Source of the DNA: Bacteroidales bacterium
GTDB taxonomy: Bacteria > Bacteroidota > Bacteroidia > Bacteroidales > F082
Assembly: GCA_017649945.1 (NCBI GenBank)
Contig: JAGCFU010000048.1
Location: 1-47,599, forward strand
DNA length: 47,599 nt
Direction of reading: 5' to 3'
Shown here: positions 32,067-39,241 of the stretch, piece after piece
How the letters are laid out: the number at the start of each line of letters is the position of its first letter
Numbering within the stretch: the stretch's first letter is position 1
Program-made: the position numbers and the translations under genes
Notes under the pieces: generated by a model
The model's input: only the letters and a program-made list of their open reading frames with translations
What the model was told of the DNA's origin: nothing
Database searches by the model: none

Positions 32067-32606
32067 ATGAATCTCGTATTTGTCATTTCATTGACATTTT
32101 GTATATGCACTGCCTCCACTGCGTTTAACATAGAGAAACGCAGTGGTTGGTGGCGCAACATGCTTTTTGTGTGCGCGTTGGCGGCAGGGCAGGGGCTGAT
32201 GTATTGGTTCGGCTCGCTGCTCGGCGGCACATTCATGCACCGTTTCGAGAGCTTCGCAAAGGTCATCGTGCTCATCATCTGTTTCATGATAGCATTCAGG
32301 ATGATGACTGACACGCTGAAAATCAAAAGCGGAAAGAACCTTTTCCTTATCGACAAACCAAAACAGCTGATAATCCTTTCCATCGCATTGGGTGTCAACC
32401 CTTTGATAGCCGGATTGATTGCCGGTGAGGCGTTTCTTCCTTTGTTTGGCAAAACCACACCTATTATATTAATGGGATTATCCCTCATCTGGGGTCTCAT
32501 CGGAATCGGAACCAAATTCTCACAAACCAAGCTGCTTGTAAACAGCCTCTTAAATGTTGTGGCAGCTCTGCTGATTCTTGCCACCGGCATCGTTGCCCTG
32601 ATATAG
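32067..32606 (+). CDS. Small multi-pass membrane protein, possibly MntP-like
   Basis: A 179-residue, very hydrophobic protein with about six membrane segments. The order of segments, the two-halves pattern (LVFVISLTFCICTASTAF in the first; IILSIALGVNPLIAG at about residues 110-124 in the second) and the length of about 180 suggest the MntP-like manganese exporter superfamily or a LysE-like relative; the match is weak. It begins directly after the tnaA stop, so both are on one transcript and translation is probably coupled. A role linked to tryptophan or indole transport is possible but not shown. Confidence 0.65.
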   Translation: MNLVFVISLTFCICTASTAFNIEKRSGWWRNMLFVCALAAGQGLMYWFGSLLGGTFMHRFESFAKVIVLIICFMIAFRMMTDTLKIKSGKNLFLIDKPKQLIILSIALGVNPLIAGLIAGEAFLPLFGKTTPIILMGLSLIWGLIGIGTKFSQTKLLVNSLLNVVAALLILATGIVALI

Positions 32607-32616
32607 TTCAAAATCC

Positions 32617-32672
32617 CCTAAACTTCTAATCTCCTAAACTCCTAAGCTTCTAAGCTTGTAAGCTTATAAACT
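32617..32672 (+). repeat. Degenerate tandem repeat, period 8-9 (CTAARCTT)
   Basis: About seven short units such as CCTAAACTT, CTAATCT, CCTAAACT, CCTAAGCTT, CTAAGCTT and GTAAGCTT follow each other. The array contains stop codons in all relevant frames. It ends exactly where a truncated reading frame (32671 on) begins, so it marks the breakpoint of a decayed gene. Confidence 0.7.
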
Positions 32673-33351
32673 CAAAGTTGCAGGTGACAATGACGGTTCT
32701 AAAGTTATTGTGACTCCAGGAGAAACATTGGCTACAGTTGAATACGAAGATGGCGACAGAATTATTGTTGCCAGCGGCGGTAAGTATGTGGGTACATTGA
32801 CACGAACAAATGGAATATTCACAGGTACCCTACATAATGTTGTTCCTGGCGAAAAGCTTAGATTCTACTTCCTTGGCAATAAGGAAGGCGAACTCACAGT
32901 CGGTGATACTGAATGCTATGTGAGTATCGATGACCAGACGACAGGAAAGCTTCCGGTGCTTTCTGAAGGTGTGTCAGAAGAAGATTTCGACAAAAATGTG
33001 ACATCTTACACTGCTCATCTCTATAACAAATGCGCATTGGTTAAGTTCATTATTACCAACAACACTACTGCTACTGTGGCCCCAATCTATCTTGGTAAAG
33101 GCTATAAAACGGCGCATGTTTGGTTTGACGGTCGTTTCGGTACTACAGACCAATATGAAACAATAAATATTGCCGCAGGAGCTATAGGAACAACAGTTGA
33201 GCGATGGGTTATTATGTTGGCACAGGAGAGCCTGGATCCACAAACTAAAACCTATGATAACATCACCGTGCAACAGGGAAAAATAGGTAATATTAAAGAG
33301 AATGACTTCAAACCCGCTGGCATTGAAGTTGTATTGAATCCGGTACAATAA
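32671..33351 (+). pseudogene. 3' fragment of a surface protein gene (fimbrillin-like?)
   Basis: An open frame runs from about 32671 to the stop at 33351 but has no proper beginning: the frame opens directly out of the repeat array, the only possible start near its front is a GTG at 32710, and no signal peptide or promoter is present. The roughly 226 residues contain VTPGETLATVEYEDGD, a stretch FTGTLHNVVPGEKLRFYFLGN, and end in a beta-rich segment with IEVVLNPVQ. This resembles C-terminal parts of large Bacteroidales surface or fimbrillin-type proteins. I take it as a remnant of a longer gene. It is followed by a good terminator. Confidence 0.6.
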
Positions 33352-33397
33352 CGTTAGTCAATTTGGTGAAAAACTAAATTTTAAATAAACAAGCACT

Positions 33398-33433
33398 AAA
33401 ATGGCGCCATCATCCGATGGCGTCATTTTTTTT
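33398..33433 (+). terminator. Rho-independent terminator
   Basis: An 11-bp stem (AATGGCGCCAT with ATGGCGTCATT, one G-T pair, 6-base loop CATCCG) is followed by a run of eight or more T. It ends the transcript of the pseudogene remnant or of the tnaA unit. Confidence 0.8.
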
Positions 33434-33517
33434 GTTAAATTTTTTTAAGATTTCCACCTTTTTTCTGCAAGGTGTGTTAAAAATTGTTAAAAATCGAAAA
33501 CCAAAGAATTTTTAGTA

Positions 33518-33525
33518 TATTTTTG
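33518..33525 (+). promoter_or_regulatory. -7 promoter element of the ORF6N gene
   Basis: TATTTTTG lies 48 bases before the ATG at 33574. No TTTG is visible at the usual distance upstream. Confidence 0.5.
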
Positions 33526-33573
33526 CGGAAAGTTTCAAAAATTTATTGTGAAACCTTTTAAATTTTAACAAAC

Positions 33574-34470
33574 ATGGACAATAATAATTTAATGATTTAT
33601 GACGAAGACGATTTGAGGTCAAAAATTCACATAATCCGTAATCGTCAGGTAATGATAGACAGAGACTTGGCCGCAATCTATGGCGTTGAAACACGACGCT
33701 TGAACGAACAGGTAAAACGTAATACAGAACGTTTCCCTGAAGACTTTTGTTTTCAACTCAATGATGAGGAATTTGGAAATTGGAAATCGCAAAATGCGAC
33801 ATCCAATTCAGATAGGATGGGATTGCGCAAAAATCCGTATGCTTTTACAGAGCAGGGTGTCGCCATGCTTGCATCCGTGCTTAAAACAAAGACTGCTGTT
33901 GATGCAAGTGTCAAAATTGTCAGAGCTTTTGTGGCAATGCGGCATTTTATTATGAATAATGCTAAAATATTTGTGGAAATCCAGGATATAAAAAATCATC
34001 TGATAGAGTCGGATATTCATCACAAGGAAAATGACAGGAAAATCGAACAACTTTTCTCGTTAATGGAGCAATCTGATAAAGAAGTTAACGAAGGCCTGTT
34101 CTATAACGGCCAGATTTTTGATTCTTATAATTTCATTTCAGATTTGATAAGAAAAGCCAAGAAAGAAATCATTTTAATTGATAATTATATTGACGATTCT
34201 GTTTTGAAAATCTTGAATAAAAGAGAAGAAAATGTTTTGGCAACAATCTATACATCCAGAATATCTGAAAATTTAAAATTAGATATAGATAAGCACAACT
34301 CTCAGTATTCGCCAATAAATATTCAGATTTTCAAGAAGTTTCATGACCGTTTTTTAATTATAGATAACGATGTTTACCACATTGGGGCATCATTCAAAGA
34401 CTTGGGGAAGAGTGTGTTCGCATTCTCGAAAATGGGGATCGGAAAAGAAAAAATCTTATTAATTATGTAA
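33574..34470 (+). CDS. ORF6N domain protein with C-terminal phospholipase D-like domain
   Basis: A 298-residue protein. Residues about 12-110 are an ORF6N (KilA-N related) DNA-binding domain: VMIDRDLAAIYGVETRRLNEQVKRNTERFPEDFCFQL is present in this region, then YAFTEQGVAMLASVL and VRAFVAMRHF. A short coiled stretch (about 128-165) leads to a C-terminal domain (about 180-298) with FISDLIRKAKKEIILIDNYID and KFHDRFLIIDNDVYHIGAS, the pattern of a phospholipase D-like half-domain in which the HKD motif reads H-D-R...D. Only one such motif exists, so two chains may pair. ORF6N proteins occur in phages and mobile regions. The gene is AT-rich and stands alone. Confidence 0.85.
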   Translation: MDNNNLMIYDEDDLRSKIHIIRNRQVMIDRDLAAIYGVETRRLNEQVKRNTERFPEDFCFQLNDEEFGNWKSQNATSNSDRMGLRKNPYAFTEQGVAMLASVLKTKTAVDASVKIVRAFVAMRHFIMNNAKIFVEIQDIKNHLIESDIHHKENDRKIEQLFSLMEQSDKEVNEGLFYNGQIFDSYNFISDLIRKAKKEIILIDNYIDDSVLKILNKREENVLATIYTSRISENLKLDIDKHNSQYSPINIQIFKKFHDRFLIIDNDVYHIGASFKDLGKSVFAFSKMGIGKEKILLIM

Positions 34471-34495
34471 AGATGGTTGAAAATATAAAATTTTG

Positions 34496-34503
34496 TATCT
34501 TTG
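34496..34503 (+). promoter_or_regulatory. -7 promoter element of the endonuclease I - queD - ABC-F unit
   Basis: TATCTTTG lies 43 bases before the ATG at 34547. A TTG at 34477-34479 is 16 bases upstream, slightly closer than normal. Confidence 0.55.
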
Positions 34504-34546
34504 TAATCCTAATTAATATAATTAATTAAATTTTAAACTATTGAAT

Positions 34547-35593
34547 ATGAAGAAGTTGAGCGTAATATTATTTTTTTTAATTTCTGCGCTGATTGTAAAA
34601 TCCCAGCCTCAAGGATATTACAACGGCACCGAAAACCTCACAGGAAACAGCCTGAAATCGGCTCTGCATAATATCATAAAAAATGATAATCATTCTTCAT
34701 ATTCCGGTATGTTGACGGCTTATCAGCAGACCGACGCCAAACCTAACGGCAAAGTTTGGGATATCTATTCCGATGTGCCGAACGGGACGCCTCCTTATCA
34801 GTATAATTTCTCTGATAACTGCGGTAACTACAGCGGCGAAGGCGACTGCTATAACCGCGAACATCTGTGGGCACAGTCGTGGACAAACAACGACGGCACA
34901 CATAAAACCGATCTTAACCATGTCCTCCCAACCGACGGTTTTGTCAACGGTAAACGAAGCAACTATGCCTTCGGAGAGGTGAGAAACGCCACATGGACAT
35001 CCAGAAACGGCAGCAAGCTCGGCTCAAGCGCAGTAAACGGCTTCAATGGCACCGTGTTTGAACCTATCGACGAATATAAAGGCGACATCGCCCGCGCACT
35101 TATGTACGTCAGCGTACGCTACTATACTGAAGACAGCAGCTGGGATAACTCCGACATGACAACGAAATCAGTAATCAAAGACTGGGCCATGACAATGCTG
35201 CTCCGCTGGCACGAGGAAGACCCGGTGTCACAAAAGGAAATCAACAGAAACAACGCTGTCTACAACATACAGCACAACAGAAACCCGTTCATCGATTACC
35301 CTGAATTCGCCAACAAGATATGGGATTCGCATTGGAGCATAGGCGAGAATGAATACACTGTTCTGGTTAACGTGTGGCCGAATCCTGCGACATCTACAAT
35401 AAACATCAAAGGCGAGAACCTCGAGGCTGTATATATGTACAATGCCGTCGGACAACTCGTCCTCACTATCGATGTCAGCGACAGCGACGTGCAGTCGACA
35501 ATAGACGTAAGCGGCTTCAACAGCGGCATCTATTTTATGAATGTAATAACAAGAAACGGAGGCTCGGCTCTTAAAAAAGTCGTTGTACAATAA
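34547..35593 (+). CDS. Secreted endonuclease I family protein with T9SS sorting domain
   Basis: A 348-residue protein with a signal peptide (MKKLSVILFF..., cleaved near residue 20) and an endonuclease I (EndA/NucM-like His-Me finger) domain. The catalytic region reads CYNREHLWAQSW (about residues 103-114) with the general-base His, then DLNHVLPTDGFVNGKRSNYAFGE in the following segment. The C-terminal 75 residues from VNVWPNPATSTINIKG to LKKVVVQ are a type A sorting domain for type IX secretion. It is a nonspecific extracellular nuclease that may supply nucleotides or degrade extracellular DNA. I use the ATG at 34547, not the TTG at 34541. Its stop overlaps the queD start by one base. Confidence 0.9.
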   Translation: MKKLSVILFFLISALIVKSQPQGYYNGTENLTGNSLKSALHNIIKNDNHSSYSGMLTAYQQTDAKPNGKVWDIYSDVPNGTPPYQYNFSDNCGNYSGEGDCYNREHLWAQSWTNNDGTHKTDLNHVLPTDGFVNGKRSNYAFGEVRNATWTSRNGSKLGSSAVNGFNGTVFEPIDEYKGDIARALMYVSVRYYTEDSSWDNSDMTTKSVIKDWAMTMLLRWHEEDPVSQKEINRNNAVYNIQHNRNPFIDYPEFANKIWDSHWSIGENEYTVLVNVWPNPATSTINIKGENLEAVYMYNAVGQLVLTIDVSDSDVQSTIDVSGFNSGIYFMNVITRNGGSALKKVVVQ

Positions 35594-36027
35594 TGTTTTA
35601 TCTTACAAAAATATTTCATTTTGAAGCGGCGCACGCCCTCAACGGCTACGACGGTAAATGCCGTAACATCCACGGTCACTCTTACGAAATGCGCGTGACG
35701 GTGAAAGGCTTGCCTCTCAACGAACCGGGAAACCCTAAAAACGGCATGGTGATTGATTTCCATGACTTGAAAACCATTGTTAATCAGGAAGTTGTGGATA
35801 AACTCGACCACGCGTTCATAATCGGAAACAATATGCCAAAGGATTTTGTCGAAATCACGAAACATAACTTCGATAAAGTCGTGGAACTGCCTTATCAGCC
35901 AACAACTGAAAACATGCTTGCCGATTTCGCTGAGAGAATCAAGAAACGCTTGCCGCAACACGTTGATTTATATGGTGTTACGCTTCAAGAGACACGCGAC
36001 AGCATAGCTGAATGGAGAGAGGAATAA
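35593..36027 (+). CDS. queD: 6-carboxy-5,6,7,8-tetrahydropterin synthase QueD
   Basis: A 144-residue protein of the PTPS/QueD family, which converts dihydroneopterin triphosphate to 6-carboxytetrahydropterin, the second step of queuosine synthesis. Zinc ligands are seen as FEAAHALNGY (His, about residue 14) and IHGHSYEM (two His, about 30-32). The catalytic Cys lies in GKCRNIHGH (about 26), and DHAFI and ENMLADF are typical. The late Glu (LQETRDS) closes the active site. Sitting between an extracellular nuclease and an ABC-F gene, it is not clustered with other queuosine genes here, but overlaps the upstream stop, so it is cotranscribed. Confidence 0.92.
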   Translation: MFYLTKIFHFEAAHALNGYDGKCRNIHGHSYEMRVTVKGLPLNEPGNPKNGMVIDFHDLKTIVNQEVVDKLDHAFIIGNNMPKDFVEITKHNFDKVVELPYQPTTENMLADFAERIKKRLPQHVDLYGVTLQETRDSIAEWREE

Positions 36028-36028
36028 G

Positions 36029-37945
36029 ATGATTTCAATTCAAAATCTGAGCATACATTTCACCGGTCAGGACCTTTTCACCGACATCAATTTCATGATT
36101 CGGGAGAAGGACCGCATCGGTCTCGTGGGCAAGAACGGCGCCGGAAAGACCACTCTAATCCGAATAATCGCAGGCCTCGAGCAGCCTTCACACGGCGACG
36201 TGGTTATGTCTGAAGACGTCACTATCGGCTACCTGCCTCAGGAAAAGAACATCCATTCCACTAAGACTGTTCTTGAGGAGACGATGACGGCATTCGAGGA
36301 GTATCATCAGATTGAGAAAAAACTGGCTCAGTTGCAGGATGAACTCTCGCAACGCACTGATTATGAAAGCGATAGCTATCAGAAACTCTGTGAACGGATG
36401 AGTGCTCTCAACGAGCGTCTCACCCTCATCGGTGGTCATTCGGCAGAAGGCGAGGCCGAACGCATCCTTGTCGGATTGGGTTTCGACCATGAAGACATGC
36501 TGCGTGAGATGAACGAGTTCAGCAACGGCTGGCAGATGCGCGTGGAACTGGCGAAAATCTTGCTCCGCAAGCCGAAACTGCTGCTCCTCGACGAGCCTAC
36601 CAACCATCTCGATATCGAGTCAATACAATGGCTCGAAGGCTATCTTAAGAGTTACTACGGCGCAATATTCATGGTGTCGCACGACCGCGCCTTCCTCGAC
36701 CATATCACGATTAGAACCATCGAGATTTCGGGCGGCAAGATTTACGACTACAGATGTGCCTACACAGAGTTCGTGGAGCGTCGCGAGGAGCGTATCGACA
36801 TGCAGAAGGCCGCTTTCGACAACCAACAGCGCGAAATCAAGGAGATAGAGGCGTTCATCGAACGTTTCCGATATAAAGCCACGAAAGCAAAACAGGTGCA
36901 GTCGCGAGTGAAACAGCTCGAGAAGATGGATTTGGTCGAAATCGACGACCGCGACAAGTCGGTGATGCATTTCAAGTTTCCGCCGGCGCCGCATTCAGGC
37001 AAGGTGACTCTGGAACTGAGTCATGTGTCGAAATCTTACGGCGAGAAAAACATCCTCAACGACATCAATTTGTTGATTCCGAGAGGGGAGAAGATAGCGT
37101 TCGTGGGTCGTAACGGCGAAGGAAAATCAACTTTGGCGAAGATAATCTGCAGCGTGCTCGACCATACTGGCGAGGTGAAACTCGGTCACGAAGTGAAAAT
37201 CGGCTACTACGCTCAGAATCAACAGGATATGCTCGACCCGGAGAAGACGGTGTTCGAGACTTTAGACGATGTGGCGACTGGCGACATGCGCGTGAAGGTG
37301 AAGTCGTTGCTCGGTGCGTTCCTCTTCAGCGGCGAGACCATCGATAAAAAAGTCAAGGTGCTGTCGGGTGGCGAGAAAGCGCGTCTGTCGTTGGCAAAAA
37401 TGTTGCTTTTCCCGACGAATCTACTGGTTCTCGACGAGCCTACCAACCATCTCGACATGCTCTCGAAAGATATCCTGAAGTCAGCACTGCTTCAGTTCGA
37501 CGGTACGCTTATTGTGGTCTCACACGACCGCGACTTCCTTCAAGGCCTGACAACCAAGGTCTACGAGTTCAGGAAACCGCATATCAAGGAATATATCGGC
37601 GACATCTACGATTTCTTGGAGGAGAAACGCCTAAAGGAACTCGACGATTTGAACCGTCAGCAGAAGATTCAGCAACAGACCACGCCTGCTGTATCTCAAA
37701 ATAAAATAGATTACGAAGCTAAAAAACGCGACGATCGCGAGAAAAAACGTGTCGAGAAGGAAATAAAGAAACTCGAGGAACAGATTGATGCTCTCGAGAA
37801 GGAACTTGCTGATTTAGATGAGGTTATGGCAAACCCTGCCGCACATCCTGACATCACGGTCGACGACAATTTCTACTGGAATTACGGTAAAAAGAAAGAG
37901 GAATTGCAGTATCTCATCGACAAATGGGGCGAACTCGCAATGTAA
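36029..37945 (+). CDS. ABC-F family ATPase
   Basis: A 638-residue soluble ABC-F protein with two nucleotide-binding domains and no membrane part. The first Walker A is GLVGKNGAGKTTLIRI (about residues 31-46), the second AFVGRNGEGKSTLAK (about 351-365). Walker B plus H-loop appear twice as LLLLDEPTNHLD and NLLVLDEPTNHLD. The second signature is VLSGGEKARLSLAKML; the first is FSNGWQMRVELAKIL. A linker arm and a Lys/Glu-rich C-terminal coiled coil (about 545-610) are present. ABC-F proteins act on the ribosome, in translation or antibiotic protection; this one looks like a housekeeping Uup/YdiF-type member. It starts one base after queD. Confidence 0.9.
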   Translation: MISIQNLSIHFTGQDLFTDINFMIREKDRIGLVGKNGAGKTTLIRIIAGLEQPSHGDVVMSEDVTIGYLPQEKNIHSTKTVLEETMTAFEEYHQIEKKLAQLQDELSQRTDYESDSYQKLCERMSALNERLTLIGGHSAEGEAERILVGLGFDHEDMLREMNEFSNGWQMRVELAKILLRKPKLLLLDEPTNHLDIESIQWLEGYLKSYYGAIFMVSHDRAFLDHITIRTIEISGGKIYDYRCAYTEFVERREERIDMQKAAFDNQQREIKEIEAFIERFRYKATKAKQVQSRVKQLEKMDLVEIDDRDKSVMHFKFPPAPHSGKVTLELSHVSKSYGEKNILNDINLLIPRGEKIAFVGRNGEGKSTLAKIICSVLDHTGEVKLGHEVKIGYYAQNQQDMLDPEKTVFETLDDVATGDMRVKVKSLLGAFLFSGETIDKKVKVLSGGEKARLSLAKMLLFPTNLLVLDEPTNHLDMLSKDILKSALLQFDGTLIVVSHDRDFLQGLTTKVYEFRKPHIKEYIGDIYDFLEEKRLKELDDLNRQQKIQQQTTPAVSQNKIDYEAKKRDDREKKRVEKEIKKLEEQIDALEKELADLDEVMANPAAHPDITVDDNFYWNYGKKKEELQYLIDKWGELAM

Positions 37946-38075
37946 TTTTCTCGGTCGCCTTTGGCTCAAAATCTGAAGAAAATCTATTTAAAAAATCTTA
38001 AAATTTTTCTTCCAAGTATTTTTTTAGATTTTTTATATGATTTTTTTACGATTTCTTGCCCTTTAGGGCAATCCA

Positions 38076-39230
38076 TTATTTGGTTGTAGAAAGTTTATTT
38101 TCTACAGGAATGGCGTAAATTCCCAGTAAAATCTCAGTAAACCGTGGTTCTGCCTCGCTGCCGAGCTCTTCATAAAGCTTCGAGAAAATCTTATCGCAAT
38201 AAGCTTTGAACGTGTCTTTCTCTTCCTGAGTGTAATGGCTTTTGAATGTGGAAGTGCCCGATAACCAGTCGTGTGCGATGTAATTATTAGGATAGAGCCT
38301 GTAATTCTCGTAAATCCTCTTGTCAATCAAGTCAGCTACAGCCGGCACAATCTCGTGTTTGTCGGCGCCTTCGTATTGTTTCAAATCGTCGTAAGTGATT
38401 GTCGGACAGATAGCTATGTTCATGATGCCTTTTTTCTTCTTGATGCCGGAAACTATGCTGTCCATGTCTTCCATCGGCTGTTTCACATATACGCCGTCGC
38501 GTTCCTTGATATAGCTCTCTCGTGCCTTCATCATGGCGCAAGGCTCGTATTCATACGACGTCGCAATAGGTGTGATGTTGAGTTCCGCAAGGTTCGGGAC
38601 AAGATTTTTTCTGTCGCCCGACATCGAAAACATGGTGATGAGTCCGTGGTCTGTCTTGTCGTTTCCGTCCTTCGTCCTGCCGTTGCGCTGCGCAATCCAT
38701 ACCGATTTGTTTTCTCTGATGAGATATCTGATATAATCTGAAAGATGTTGCGAATTTTGTGTCAGCTCTCTGACATTCTGCGACCTCTCGACTTTGAACA
38801 TCTTATTGCATTTGCTGAGAATGTCGATGGCTTCGCTCAAGATGAGATTTCTTCCGAATGCGATGTTGCAGGTGTCGAAACCGTTGTTAAACAAGCACAT
38901 CTGAAGGATGAAAGCGTCTAATGTGATGTCACGGTGATTGCCGGTGAACAGATATGCCTTGTCTTTTTTAATAAGGTCAAATCCCTGAGTGTCAACGCGT
39001 TTTGTTGTTGTGGTCGTAATAAGCTGAACAAAACGTGTCATAATTATGCGTTGGAACTCGTCGGTGGTTTTGATGCTTCTCAATACGTTGTTGACCTCCT
39101 CATCCGACATGCCGGGGAACGCCATTTTAGCTAACGAAAGTGAGGTCTCGTCATGGATGAAGTATTCCATTGCGGCTGGAATTTCTTCATCTTTATAAGA
39201 CCTTATATCTTCAAATTGTTCAGGTATCAT
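38076..39230 (-). CDS. Acyltransferase (PlsC/PlsB-like glycerol-phosphate acyltransferase superfamily)
   Basis: A 384-residue protein with an acyltransferase core: FTGNHRDITLDAFILQM (about residues 95-111) holds the NHx(4-5)D motif, KVERSQNVREL and VWIAQRNGRTKDGNDKTDHGLI (about 175-196) follow as in glycerol-3-phosphate or lysophosphatidate acyltransferases. It is longer than typical PlsC (about 240) because of N- and C-terminal extensions (EEIPAAMEYFIHDE at the start; a Glu/Lys-rich end). Several membrane lipid acylation steps are possible. It lies 11 bases downstream of sppA on the same strand, so they are probably an operon. The 130-base AT-rich gap after it (37946-38075) holds nothing clear except a short GCCCT/AGGGC palindrome. 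Confidence 0.8.
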   Translation of the reverse strand: MIPEQFEDIRSYKDEEIPAAMEYFIHDETSLSLAKMAFPGMSDEEVNNVLRSIKTTDEFQRIIMTRFVQLITTTTTKRVDTQGFDLIKKDKAYLFTGNHRDITLDAFILQMCLFNNGFDTCNIAFGRNLILSEAIDILSKCNKMFKVERSQNVRELTQNSQHLSDYIRYLIRENKSVWIAQRNGRTKDGNDKTDHGLITMFSMSGDRKNLVPNLAELNITPIATSYEYEPCAMMKARESYIKERDGVYVKQPMEDMDSIVSGIKKKKGIMNIAICPTITYDDLKQYEGADKHEIVPAVADLIDKRIYENYRLYPNNYIAHDWLSGTSTFKSHYTQEEKDTFKAYCDKIFSKLYEELGSEAEPRFTEILLGIYAIPVENKLSTTK

Positions 39231-39241
39231 TTTAAAATCAT

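Noticed and set aside
38056-38071. Palindrome TTGCCCTTTAGGGCAA between ABC-F and acyltransferase genes
   Set aside because: Only about 6 effective base pairs with a tiny loop and no T run on either side; too weak to call a terminator.
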